From: Blumeriella jaapii
Taxonomy: Eukaryota; Ascomycota; Leotiomycetes; Helotiales; Drepanopezizaceae
Assembly (NCBI GenBank): GCA_009599575.1
Contig: VWND01000076.1
Coordinates: 992,001 to 1,056,000, forward strand
Length of the DNA: 64,000 nucleotides
Direction: 5' to 3'
Shown here: positions 35,341 through 47,614 of the stretch, in pieces
Numbering within the stretch: position 1 is the stretch's first letter
How the letters are laid out: each line of letters opens with the position of its first letter
Program-made: the position numbers and the translations under genes
The notes under the pieces: model-generated
What the model was told of the DNA's origin: nothing
What the model saw: the letters and a program-made list of their open reading frames with translations, nothing else
Databases searched by the model: none

Positions 35341-35641
35341 TGGCGCGGCGTGATTGCGCATCTCTGCCATTGAGGATTTATATGTAGATGTCCGTTCTCC
35401 GAGGTCGTGCGTGCGTGAGTAGTAGCCAGAGAGTCAGGATCGGCAAGCTTTGCCCATCGTCGCGTGAAAATCTTTGGAATGCGAACAATTGACGTGAAGT
35501 GTTTTTTTTGGGGGGTTTTTTTTTCATTTCTTGTCCTTATCGGTATCGAGAATTTTCATGTGGATGCTAGCTTGCTAGCTGTACAAAGCCCGCCTTGGTA
35601 CAGTACTGTCTGTACTGTACATGTTCCTTTGGGTGGATGGC

Positions 35642-35648
35642 AATATAG
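35642..35648 (+). promoter_or_regulatory. TATA-like element upstream of the 5S gene
   Basis: AATATAG about 25-30 bases before the first base of the 5S RNA. The position matches the upstream TATA element of filamentous-fungal 5S genes. Confidence 0.5.
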
Positions 35649-35671
35649 CTCGACGTATCACTGGTTCCGTC

Positions 35672-35790
35672 ACATACGACCATAGACTGAGGAGAATTGG
35701 GCATCCCGTCCGCTCTGCCATACACAAGCCTCAGATCGGCAGATTAGTAGTTGGGTGGGTGACCACCAGCGAATACCTGCTGTTGTATGT
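35672..35790 (+). rRNA. 5S ribosomal RNA
   Basis: 119 bases beginning ACATACGACCATAG and ending TGTTGTATGT, whose ends pair as helix I. Internal landmarks are CCCGTCCGCTCTGCC, TTAGTAGTTGGGTGGGTGAC and CACCAGCGAAT. Helix II pairs CTGAGG with CCTCAG. Transcription probably ends in the T10 tract immediately downstream. An ATATA sequence about 27 bases upstream matches the TATA-like element known to be needed by Neurospora 5S genes. Single, unlinked 5S genes are normal in Pezizomycotina. I see no second copy. Confidence 0.95.
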
Positions 35791-37718
35791 TTTTTTTTTC
35801 TGGCTTGTTTCATCAATTTTCTGCGTCGCAGTCGCAAGGAATGAAAACCTTTTTCCATCCTCGGTGTTCTTGAGATATATATATATAGATATTTTTTATA
35901 TATATAGATTTTTTTTTTCTGTTTTTGGGACAGCTCACGAAAGCTCACGAAAGACTTGAGAAGTAGCGTCCTGTCTTCTTGCTTGACCCCTCAGAAAACC
36001 CGTCTCACTGGTATAGTTGTAGCTGACCAGAGGCACAGCTGTTTCCCGAGGCAAAGGCCCCAAGCAGGGAGAAAAAAAGATACGGTGTGCTATAATCGAT
36101 CTTGATCTAGCGTTACAGCGCAGTTTGATTTGGCCAGATACAAGCGTGAGAAGCTTCCACGGCAGGATTAGATACTGTGATGCTATTGCTTGGTCCCAAA
36201 AAAGTCTGCATTTTTACTTGGCTCTACTGAAGAACGGCAAGTTTCGATTGACAACTCTTGAAGAAAATCATCATTGGCCCAGAGTTGTGCTGGGAACTTT
36301 GCAAATGATCGAAGATGTCTCCAGTCTCTTGTACTCGTCGATCTAGGGTTTTCGGGTCGGAAGTCACCCGCGATGAAAAGCACGGCCAGGGAGATAGATG
36401 GCGACCACATTTGGATCTTGGGAAATGGCCCAGCGAATGAACCGTGGGGCTCTTGGTGCCTTTCCCTTCCCGTATCGGGAAGGCCGTTATCCCCACGATG
36501 CCCGAAAGCAGAGGGAGGGCCCAGCACCTTGCCACTCGACCGCGGGTATGCTTTCTGATATGTATCCCAGGCCACTGGAAACGAAGTGTAGTAGTATCAC
36601 TTGCGATCCTGAGGGGGGGGTGTTGTTCGTTAGTGATTCAGTGTTGTGTCCAAAGCGTCTAGTGACGAATCGACAGCCTCTCTGGAGAGAAACCAAGCCA
36701 GAGATCTCACCCACGCTTCTTATAACGTACCTACGGCGAGCAATGCAGAGCGCACGCACTGCAACCGCTCGAGCAAAAACCCCACTTGGGAGGCTCACGA
36801 TGTGCATCGGCACCGAAGTCTCCCTGGACTGCATCCTTCTTTCCCTCACTGGCACTTTCAGGATCGGAGGAGCCGACCTTGCGGCTCAAGTCAAAGCCGA
36901 GTACTCGGAGGAATACGACGAAGGGGAAAACCCGAGATGGAAAGCGGGTGACTGCCGGTGGGATTTGCAGCTCACATATCTAGATATCCGCCGCACCCGC
37001 ATCTCCGAGACTGCGCCGCTGAGGGTTCAGAGGGACATGCGCGCCTTTGCTTGGCACTTGTAGTACCAACACACAAACGGGACCAGTTTGGCCTTCACGT
37101 ACAGTACAGTACAGTGAGTGCGCCTACGTGCTGCTTGCTATGTTTACTTTCGAGCTAAAAGAGGATTAGCGAGAAGAAACGAACCGAAAGCACCGAGCAC
37201 AACCTTATATCTTATCTTCTACCTTGGCGCACTGACCCGGACTTTACGCTCGGTACTCCCTAATGATCGAAAAACCAAGGTGGGAGGAACGCCGGCTCGC
37301 TCGCTCGCATACTACAAACATGCGAAACGAAAGCTGCAGTACCATTTGGACCATTATGTACTCGAGAGCTGAATAATTTGTCTACATCGAAGAATGGTAC
37401 AGTGATCTAGTATTAGTATCGACACGACTCTTCCCATTACCCACTCCATCCATGCCGCCATATCCAGGCCCCCTTTTCCCCATGCTGGAGAAAGACTAAT
37501 CTCAGCAGCTGCATACCATTTGAAATTAGCCGAAGAGTAAAATCGGCCCCGCCCATACTCCATGCCCACTCTACGATACATGCAAATGCCCATCGTTCCC
37601 CATTCCTCTTTTTTCGAGGAGGGCCAGACCCTAAACACCGGAGACTTTTCGCTCCTGATAAAACTAGCAACGCATCGAGAAAAAGGAAATTCGTCGCGTA
37701 CTAGAAGAAAAGCTGCGA

Positions 37719-40700
37719 TCATTGTCGCTGGTTGTCCATAGAGGAAGCACCGCTAGTGCGTTCGTCAATAACTTCCGCCGAACGGCTCAAGATCTGCGGG
37801 GAAATTGAAGGGTTGACAGTATGGATACTGTGCTGGTGTACGTATCCCACGCTCGTAGGCCTATCGTCCTTGGTATCGGCCGACATCTTGCCCAGAGCAG
37901 ACGAGGTCTCTCGAAAATCTTTGAAATCCACCAGCCCTGTACCACTCGACTTCGTTGACATGTCTGAAAGCCGCTTTTTAGAGTCCGAGCGATCAAAGGG
38001 CTGGTGTGAGCTACCTTCCCCAATGTCTGTGATTTGTTGCTGTGCTTGATACTGGTTGAGGGGTTGGGTACCGGGTTGGTTGAGGTCGACGCTTTGAGAC
38101 TGTCTCCGAGAGCTTTTACGTGGCACTTGGGGCTTGGTCGAAAGTAGTCGCGACGGCATGCCCGGCACTAAAGGCGGATCGGACGTTTTTGTTCTGCGTG
38201 AACTGGCCTTAGAGGTGGCTTTCGAGGGAAACCGTGAGCCGAGCTCAATGCCACCGCCAGGGATATCGAAGCCTGAAAGGGTTGGCGGCATGTCCGAGAT
38301 CTTGGTGATTTCGAAACTGTCATCGGACTCATTCTCTTCAGACTCTTCGTCGGAATGCAGAGGCTCGACTAAAGCACCCTCTGTCTGCTGAGGAGTAGGC
38401 TTCGATGGCTCAGTAGCTGATGGCCCCGCGTGAACCGGCTCGTCATCGTCCGAGTCGATTGGGCCGTGTCGAACACCGCCAGTGGCCACGGGGATTCCCT
38501 CAGGTGGTGATTCTGCACCCGGAGCGTTTCTTGCTTGCATCCCCGGAGGCATCCTCGAGCTTCGGACGACTTCAAATCCCTTACCCTTTTCCTTCGTTTT
38601 GCCCCTAAACAGCCCCTTGAACCACCCAACTGTAGAAGCTGGGATACCAGTGGGATCTGTAGGCCCAGTCTTAATTCTCCGACTCGGGACATTGGCATTG
38701 AGCGCTGGCCCTCGTACCCCATAGTAGAAGTCCACCTCACGGGTCGTGTAGTCAGCTTTGGATCTTATTGGGTCGTTTGAACTGCCATCGAGGGCGGCGA
38801 GTTCTGGCTGTGTCGGTGTGGTTCTTCCAGAAATCGACGGACATTCTTCAACCGGCTCAGGAGTCTCGACTTCTGGGGAGCTCACGGCGTTGTTGCCCCA
38901 GTCTCCACTGGCCCAAGAGCCTCTGCTCTTCGCACCAGCCGAGTTTGCTTCCATCGTCGGCCGTCTGAATCGCGGTGGCCGATAGTAAGGATCCGCCGCT
39001 TCTGCAGGTGCCATTCCCATGACAGGGCGTCGTCCATTTTGACCAGCAGCCGCTGGCAGGAAGGAGAACGCGCTCGCCTCTCCAGGTGTGTTAGAGTTAC
39101 TCCCACTTCCGCTACCGCTGACCTGTTGCGGTAAAATGGCCCCGAAAGGCTCCACACCGTCATATTGAGGACCCGAATCCTGTCGATTCAGTAGCATAGT
39201 GCTGCCGGCTGATTGACTCCTCATTCTGCCGCCGTGCTCGATGTACGACTTCCTTTTGTTTTCATTGCTCAACATGGCTGTATTGGATAGATGGCTCTGT
39301 CTCGAAGTAGCGTCACGCCGCGGAAGTCTTTTCGACAATTGCCGCATACCGAACACCTTGACCAAGCCACCTCTCTCGTCGGTACCGGCACCGGCCATGC
39401 GAGCTGCGACTTCGACGATGGTCTGCAAGGCGTTCAAAAAGAACCCCAAGACGAGTACCAAAGCATGCAACAAAAGAATGGTATATCCAATCCAGCCCTT
39501 TGAACCTTCGGTAACCCCGAGCGAAGGCGTGAATGACACCATTAAAAGAATGGTGACAAACCTAACGGCAGAAAAGACCGTGTGGAACGCGTTCATGTGA
39601 GTTGGCGAATGAAATGGCCGAAAGGCGTGCAGAGTGAGGATAGTAATGACTTCGAAAATAGCTAGGAGGATAATCTGCGCAATGCCGGATGCCTGCACAG
39701 CGCCAATCGCAATACCTCGAAAGATGGTCAGGGTAATCGGGATGAGCGCAAATGGCGCAGCATTATCGGAATACGTGTTGTACAACGATCCATAGAGAAG
39801 AACTGTTGGCAAGTCGTCGAAAAGGTAGGATTTCGGTCTGGTAGACGCAATGACATAAAGTAGCCAGACAGCGAACCCAATGATGATAGCCACCATCAAT
39901 GCTGCGAGACCAACAGTGTACGCTGGAGATTTTCCGGATATCACCAACTGGAACATCGACAGAGCGACTATTGGTAATAGGAAGTAGTTGAAGACAATGC
40001 GGATAACATTGCCTATCGAGAAAGGCAAGTTTTTAGCGCGCAAATCCTCCTCCGGTGTACTGTTAAGGTGCCGATATACCCACCGAATGAAAAAGCCCAC
40101 TTGGATCAACACAAGAACAGCTGCGAGGATGACGAGGAGCCAGATAGTCATGCCAGTCCATACATCGTCGACTGCATTCAAGCCCACCAGCTGCCGAAGT
40201 TTGTCGAGGCCATGGTTGCCGGGGGTAACATAAATCCCATCCTGTACAGGGTTGTATTTCGACCTCCTGCCAACGAAGCTTTCATGAAACATGAGTATTG
40301 ACCAAGAAGCTTTGCTGACAACCGGTTGGTAGAATCCAGGATAATCCAGAGCCAGGCCTGCGGTCAAAACCACAAATTGAATATACTGCAAACAGTCCCC
40401 GAATCCCGGAGTGACCAGACGCAGTAAGTCGGCGTCTCGACCATAGTTAGTTGTCCAACGGAACGTGTCTGTCGTGCCCCACGGGCTATAAATCGCTGCA
40501 AAGGCCGTTGCAATTGCGACGAGAATCAAAACAACCGCAGGAATGAACGTCATGACGTGGCTCAAGCTAGTCCCGATGTCAGGAGTGAGCACAGCGGAAA
40601 CACATCCAATCGGGGTTGCGGCCGCGTCTCCATATTTGATGAGAAGAGTCGCTGCAAAAGAAGTGAACTCGTATGTGGAGAAGAAGTTGTTCGTCAACTG

Positions 40701-41238
40701 GAACGCAGGGAAGTTGTGAGGGTCGCTTCTACATAGAACATTAGCTGGTTCCCTCTCTCTGCAGAGGCGACTTCACGTACGGATCGACGTTGAATCTTGG
40801 GCCCAGGGGGCAGGATCCGTTTATGAGCGAGGCGCAGAAATCCAGGTCCTGGTTCCAGGGCTGATATGTCAACACGTTGACCTTGTTAGAAAGTGTCGTG
40901 AGTTTGGGGCTCGCCGCCTCGGGAAACGGAATATCAACAATCTTCCCTCCGTTGGTAGTCGAATTGCTGTTCCAGTAATCCGTATCGTTCGCGGCCGGCA
41001 AGAGAAGCCTGGGAACGGCGCCCACCGTCGATCCTGTGATGTTGCCCCAGACCGTCACCTGAAGCTGGTGGTCGGGATCCGTGGTGTTGAATACCGCATC
41101 GACGAACAGCGGCACAAACTGCAGCTCCAGCGGCTGCGTGCGCTGGGTCGCCTGGGAGAGGCAGTTCTGGAATTCGACCATGACCGCAGCAGCTGGCGCG
41201 GCCCAGAGACTGGCAAGCAAGGCCAGGAGAAGCGGCAT
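37719..41238 (-). CDS. Flc/Pkd2-family TRP-like membrane protein with ML-like domain
   Basis: Exons 41238-40781 and 40728-37719; the 52-bp intron has donor GTACGT and branch GCTAAT; 1155 residues. A signal peptide (MPLLLALLASLWAAPAAA) leads into a lumenal ML-like domain with Cys residues and N-glycosylation sites (NTT, NIT, NDT, NST, NGS). About nine membrane segments follow (for example FIPAVVLILVAIATAFAAI, MTIWLLVILAAVLVLIQVGFF, VGLAALMVAIIIGFAVWLLYV and WIGYTILLLHALVLVLGFFL). A ~470-residue Ser/Pro-rich cytosolic tail completes the protein. The architecture is that of fungal Flc proteins (ER FAD/heme transport, calcium homeostasis, wall integrity) and S. pombe Pkd2. The exact paralog is undecided. 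Confidence 0.9.
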
Positions 41239-42636
41239 GATTGCCCTCGGGGTGGCCCTCGGGGTGGTCCTGCGCAGCCTCGTCGGCCGCCTTGCGCTCC
41301 TTGGTATATATCCTCCTCTCGCCGCCGCGTTTCGCCCATTGATCGCCGGCCCGGCTTCCCTCGCGTGCGCGCACACGTTCATCGGTCCAGCTCGAGGCGC
41401 CGTTCGCCCATCGTCACGGCGGGGACGCAGCATGGCCTGCGGATGACGGAGCGTCGACTTCTCCATGGCACCGCAGCCGAAGTCGTCCTGCCGGGACATC
41501 GACCGACGCACATCCGCGTGGCAGCGTTGAAGAGCGCGGGGGAGGGGGGAGGGGGGAGGGGGAGAGAGGCGATGTCGAGCTCAGCACATCGTGGGGAGCT
41601 GGCGGGCGCCACGAAGAGATCGTGAGGAGGTGGAAGTGGAAGTGGAAGAACTGACTGTACCGTAGGGGACGAAGTGTGCAGGGAGGCAGTGCGGCGCGGG
41701 AAACCTGGCTGTGGCTTGCTCCTGGCCCGGCGGATTGTGAGTCGGACGTAGCCGGCCTTTCTCGCTGGGATGTGTCGCTGCTCTGTCCGCAGAGCGACTG
41801 GAGATCCTCGACAATTGCGATGTGCACTTCCACGTTGAAGTCCCCGTCTTGTCTGGTGGATGAGGATCACGGTACGCACGTCCAGTACCGCACAGCACAG
41901 TCGGGAGCACAAGGCAAGTACAGCACATGAATCCGTGTCGGTCTTTGGGTCTGCGTCTAGATATCCAAGGGTATCGCTACTCTACAGTCCAGCACAGTAC
42001 TTCCTCGACCTCCTCGACCTCCTCGACCTCCTCGACCTCTTCGACCTACTCGACAGCACATCCTGTACAGTACAGTACTATGCTGTACATACTATACACT
42101 GCCACCTCAGTCTCACCCTTGCCAATCAACACATGGCCATGATCGAGGTGCCAGGAAACGACTTCCAACCATCCCTGGCTGTGTGGCCGCATGGTTTGCT
42201 TGATTATGCTTTGACTGGTGACCAGTACTACTGTACAGCATCACTTACGGGGACGACCTGCTGTATGGAGTTGCCGCTCCTCTGCAACGACGATCTTGCG
42301 AAAGCTTCTTTTCCGCGGTAACTTCGAAGAGGTGGCGCTTTGCACTCTTCGGCCGGAGCTGATTGGACGGGCAGGGTCTATTTTTAACGATCCGCTGGAG
42401 ACCGAAGAGCCTTGGGATGTGCGAACACGAGAAATCGGTCTGCCGCCCATCCATCGGCGCTGGCTCGGTCTATCCCAACAGATTCCAATGTACACAAAAC
42501 CAAACCACGCTGTTGGATATCGCCCTGAAAATGCTATACAATCACTCCACCAAAATGCTCAGATGCTTGCTCCGCGGAGGGACCCGATCCACCCGGAAAA
42601 CGACAAAATAAGATACTCCGGTGCTAGTGTCAAGCT
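41239..42636. other. Intergenic: promoter of the Flc-like gene and 3' flank of the unknown 1100-residue gene
   Basis: No gene seen. GGGGGAGGGGGGAGG sequence lies at 41540-41565, a 9-bp array at 42002-42055 and TACTGTAC words at 42063-42080. Confidence 0.5.
42002..42055. repeat. 9-bp minisatellite (TCCTCGACC)n
   Basis: Six tandem copies, the first four identical and the last two changed at one or two positions. Confidence 0.93.
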
Positions 42637-45600
42637 CTATCTCCGGACAGACGCCATGCGCGATGCCGTCTTCACTGGCGCCGGCAATGCACTTGCGAAC
42701 GAGTCTCGCACTTGGAATAGTTAGAGCACGCCCCGAGAAACACACGGACAAGGGGTGGGTGGGAGCTGCTTACCGGCTTCGGTATCGAAGACAAGAGTCA
42801 CGTCGTCGTGCTCGCCAGGGTATTCGGGCATATCCAGGCACACGAAATCGGCCTCAATCCCACCTTCCGACCCCCGCGGATCTCTGGGTAAAGCGAATTT
42901 GGCATCGACAATTCGCAACGAGAATGTCTTCTTACTACCAGATGCTTCGAAGACATCCGTCGATTTCAAAGCGAAGTTCATGGCTCTACCATGGCTGAAA
43001 TTGTCAAAGAAGGCAACTAACTGTACCACTTTCTCCTTTTGTACAATCTGGATCCGAGTCGTTGCTGCGTCCCATTTTTTGTAGATAGGAACAACCATCC
43101 GTCGGCGCGATATGTTAAAAGAGCAAGCGATGCCATCAAACATCACCGCAAATCCGGTCAGAGATGCTTGAAACAGATGGAGCTCCCGCATCGATGGAAA
43201 CGTGTACTTGCGGATCGACTCGGAATTTGCAATGTTTTGCAGCAAAAGTGTGAGATCACGTGGTAGCTCTTTAGATACCTGGGATTCTGCGACTGACAGG
43301 CTGAGATCCTGCTGAGGCTGGCGAAGAACCTTGATTTCGTTCAGAGACTTGACGTCAAGACGCAACTTGAGCTCACCAGGCTCGACGTTGATACGATCGG
43401 TAATACTACCACCCTTGAAATCTATGGCGACTCGGAGGTTCTCTGAAAGAACCGTCTTATGATCTTGGAGATCTCCATGGTCGTAGTTGATGAAGCGAAA
43501 GCCTTGCCATTGTAGAGACTGGAGACAGGGTTCAGCTGCATCGGGACTCGCGATGGAGAAACCTTGGAGCAGAGCTTGAGATATCACCTCTTCGCCGTTT
43601 CCAAGTGCTATACCTGTAAGCAGCGTATGGAATCGAGTACGCTCGTCGATGGTTTGGAAGGTGCACACCGCCATATACTTTGACTTCTCGTCCACGATCT
43701 TCAGTAGAAGTGCCGGGGCCCCTCCTTCGCCTCGTAGGAAACCGAATTGTATGGGCTGACTTGGTAGCAGCTCCTGATCTAAGAACCTCAGATTTTTTGA
43801 GTTAGTACTGGTATTTAAGCCCAGGCGGAATCCTCGATGCATTATGCGGGGGCCCGTTGCTGCCTTGAGGGTTACCGTCTTCTCGAACAGCGTCATACGA
43901 CAGTGCGGTTGTGGTTCCCCAGGAAACAAAGGTTGTGGGCTCTGGTCAAAGTATTGGAATGACTGAAGCACAGTCTCAAAAACAACATGTTCCCCAGAGC
44001 GTGGCGCCAGGACAGCTTGCGTTCTTGATGCGTAATCGTGTATGTTCCACAAAGTTCTGAAGTCCTGCTCCGTACATTGCAGATGCAGTATAAAGCCTCG
44101 AGGTAACTTTACCTCGAATATTCTCTGACTCGTGACCCACCTCACATCATCCCAGGTGAGACCACGGTCTTTGTCAGCCTGAATGGTGAGATTAAGAAGA
44201 CCGTCCTGGCTCGCAACAACAACTGTCGCCGAGCCATCCTGGACACCGCGGACGATCGACATTAGCACTGGACAGTGATACCGTTGAGGAGCAGCTGCCT
44301 CCAAAAGAATTGCTTCAACAAACATTCTCCCAAGATGAAAAGTCCGTGTTGTATCGCCTAGAGGAAATGCCTGGGAAATCGGTTTAACCGAAATCAGTCT
44401 TTGACTGTAAGCGAGCGACTGATCGCCATCGCCTTTCATCCAGATGGTTGGATCTAAACCTTGGGTAAGTGGAGCATCCCGGGGATCCGGGGGAAGAAAA
44501 TTGTTGCGTTTCATTGACGAGGTCAACTTTCTCAAGCTTGACAAAACACTTGCCCGAGCATCTAGCACGTCGCCTAAGGACGGATCCGAGCCATTGGAGC
44601 CAGGTCTCCTTCAAAACATTGTTAGCGGTTCGTCCACTTGAGTAACGAGGACGGAGAGTGTCTGAGAATCTCATATCAGAGGCCTAGATTTCGAAAACTC
44701 TCTCAGGCAGGAGAGACACTGAAACATACATTTGTGTCTCCGGATAAGTCGAAGTCACCGTTTCGGTAAGCCACAGCGACTTAGCGAGGTCAGCGTAAGA
44801 CTGGGCGCGCATGAAATAATTGGCTTGCTGCGCTTGAGGGGTGTTGGGGCGGTCCCTAAGAGCTGATTCGAGATTCATCCTCCCTTTCAAAAACCACCAC
44901 AATGCTACTCGTACGAGCTCTTCCAGGGAGCATTGTGACAGAGGCTTGGTCGCTTCGGTAGATAAACGAAATAAGGTGTGTAGGTGCGTTGTCCGTCTTG
45001 AAAATTCTTGCAGCGCATCGTCTCCTACAGCAATTGCGGCGTCTTGGTAACTAAGGGTGGACGTTCTCGACAGATTGGCCGGTCCTTCAGCCATGTCATT
45101 ACCTGTGACAGGAATAGATGGCTGGAGACTTAAGGGTATAGACATCTTAGGCGCTCTGGTTTCGCCTGCAGGGCTTTCCCCCAAGTGATTTGGCGCTCGC
45201 TCACTACTCGGGGTTTGGGCTCGGAAAGAGCTTGGACGACTCGAAGTGATGCTGGGTGCGGTTTTAAGTGAAGGAGGTTTGTCCGGGTTCTTCATTGTCT
45301 TGATATGAAGCTCGGCAGTCTGGGGCGTGGGTGCAGACTCTCCAGCCGTTTCTGAGCCCATGAACAGTTCATCTGGGCTGCCTCGCGCTTGCAACAGTGC
45401 CCGATCTTTCTCGGATTTCATCTCAGCCTTGACCATGTCTGCAAATACGCGTCTGTCCCTTGTCGTCCTGTTACTCAGGTCTTTCGAGTAGTCATCTTGT
45501 GCATCTCCTCTAGCCTCGTCCACCGGTTCAGGGGCCGGCTGCAGAATTGGCATCGATGCTAAGTCGGTTTGTGTACGCGGAAATGGGCCGGGTCGGAAAC

Positions 45601-46123
45601 TGTCCATGTTGCCGACGCGTTCTGCAAAGCTTGAACCGTAATCCGACACCTGTGCATCCCTTCTCCACTCTGTTGATGGCTCCTCTGGGCTCGACAGAAG
45701 TACCGGCGGATGGGTGTTTGCCCTCCTCCTCATGCCTATCTCAGCAACGGGCGAGGTAGCCTCATCGCCGCCCTCCCCAATGATCTCTGGCTGGTCGCTT
45801 GTGAAATGCACCGCGAGGCCCTTCCGACTTTGCCTGGGGCTGGCAGAACGATGCCTTGCGCCCCGAGACCATTGGGGGTCAGAGGTCGTCGGCCATCGTG
45901 GTGCGGTTGCGGAATCGATTCGTGTTGGGGGTTGCGGGAAGGATGGACTCGTGCCCACCATGTGCAGTTTGTCTGATGGAGGGCCGTGTAGAAACTCGTC
46001 CACCTCATGTTGGGTGTCGTCGTTGGACGGGTCATTTTCCTTCTTGTCCTTGAAAAACTTTCCCATGAAGCGACTCCTCAGCTTCTTCTCGCTCTCCTTC
46101 AGACTGGCCGACACGCCCTCCAT
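42637..46123 (-). CDS. Uncharacterised large protein, 1100 residues
   Basis: Exons 46123-44730, 44608-42774 and 42710-42637; introns of 121 and 63 bp with branch sites GCTAAC and CTAACT. I do not recognise the family. The N-terminus MEGVSASLKESEKKLRSRFM is basic and helical, and about 300 disordered residues follow. A helical block (ALQEFSRRTTHLHTLFRLST, SLEELVRVALWWFLKGRMNL, YADLAKSLWL) starts near residue 350. The second half is globular and strand-rich (YHCPVLMSIVRG, GFILHLQCTEQDFRTLWNIH, FLRGEGGAPALLLKIVDEK, IVDAKFALPRD), suggesting repeated PH- or C2-like sandwiches. The last exon ends VRDSFASALPAPVKTASRM. The frame is open upstream to 46456, but the start at 46123 begins the protein-like sequence. 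Confidence 0.75.
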
Positions 46124-47614
46124 GACTCGCGATCGGGAACAATTGTAGGTTGGGGTGAGAGGATCGAGTCCGCGGAGTCGAACCGAGAAGGGATCTTGGT
46201 GTATCGTGGCTAATTCATGCCGCAATGGTGTTCGAACTTCGCCGCCACATACAGTCGGTGTTGCATTGGATTGTTTGGAGATTGGTGATACAAATGTGTG
46301 CCAGGGTTCCCGTCCCTCTGAGCTGGGCTGGGGGCGATGAGGGATCAGTTGCGCAGGAACCGGCGGGCAGGTCAGGGCAATAGGTAGGCAGCTTTGGTCA
46401 GGATCGATTTGCACAGGATTGGAGGATTGGAGGAGAACTCGGGAAATGCGGTGCAAGTTGGGTCATGTACTGTAGAGTCTCTCTGGCACTGTAGAGCAGA
46501 GTCTCTTTGAAACTTGTGTCAGTGTCAGTCGGGGGGCTGCCAAGACATGTTGTCCTGATCGTTTTTCTTCGAGAGGAGGGGGAAGGGGACGCAAGGCTGA
46601 TCGATGACTGAGCTACAGGACTTAAGTAGTATCTGTAGTACAGTATAGAGGTACTGTGTGTGCGTATACAGGAGCGTATGGAGAGTAAGTACATGCGGTA
46701 CTGTATGTATAGTAACAACCTGGTATTGACTTTGCTTAGGTAGGTAGGTAGGGAGGGAGGGAGGTAGATACATACAGTAGGTAGGTACGTAGGTACATAC
46801 ATCATAATGTGTAGGAATTTGCCTACATAGGTAGGTAGGTACTGTGTCGTCCTGCTGGCAAGTGGATCACTGGTAAATACTGCTCAGTACTACTGTAAGT
46901 CTGTACAGTACAGTACAGTACTGTATCTGTACTGTACATACTAATTTGTACTAAGTACTGCACTGTACAGTACCTAGGATACTTACAGTACTGTACAGCA
47001 CATTACTGTATGTAAAAATCTACGGACCTTGATATATTCGCCAACGCCATGTAATAGTGGGCTGCCTTCCCACTATTATAAGCTTTTGATTTTTTTTTTT
47101 TCCATCCCAACAGACCCACAACCACTGACGACAATGATGTGTATCCCAAGGTCTGCGTACTGTACAGAACTGTGCACATACTGTACGTACAGTAAGTAGT
47201 ACAGTACATCGCACTGTACTGTCCTGTACGGTCCTGGTCCTGGTCCAGCTTTCCCCAAGCTCGACTAGGAGACTAAAAGTACTTTAGGACCTTCGCTTCC
47301 GAGCTATTGACCCTGGTGCCTTGCTCACCCAGCTCAGCTCAGCTCTCTTTCTTTTGCTTTACTTTTTCTTCAACCCCCCTCCCCCCCCGGCGCTTGTAAC
47401 CGCGACCTTTTTACTCTTCGTACGCTTCTTACTCTTCCTCCTCCTTCTCTTCCATTTCTTCGCCCACTTACGCCAGGAAACCCGTCGGGCTGAGTGCGTC
47501 CCTAGCTAGGTATCAATCCTATGCTCAACGGGGATTCCGTGCGCACCCCTTTGCCAGCAAGGCAAGCTTCATTGACAACGCGCCCGGCTCCCAAGACACC
47601 TCTCCTCCGCAGCC
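46124..47614. promoter_or_regulatory. Divergent promoter region between the unknown gene and tricalbin
   Basis: About 1.5 kb rich in TACTGTAC/GTACAGTA words (46905-46935, 46965-47000, 47155-47225) and TAGG/TAGGTA repeats (46738-46800). A pyrimidine-rich block (47345-47465) precedes the tricalbin start. No gene seen. Confidence 0.5.

Larger units (their letters stand above)
34321..37718. other. 3.4-kb intergenic region carrying a 5S rRNA gene
   Basis: Apart from the 5S gene no supported gene. A CT dinucleotide tract lies at 35318-35340, TATA-rich sequence follows the 5S gene (35876-35906), and TACTGTAC words occur at 35600-35620 and 37098-37110. An open frame of 222 codons (36398-37063) has no recognisable feature and is not called. 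Confidence 0.55.

Noticed and set aside
36398..37063. Open frame of 222 codons in the intergenic region after the 5S gene
   Set aside because: No domain, signal or splice context. Other clearly non-coding frames of similar length occur in the window by chance.
46150..46200. tRNA-like B box (GGTTCGACTCC) on the minus strand
   Set aside because: The flanking bases form only a 3-bp T-stem and no cloverleaf or A box is present.
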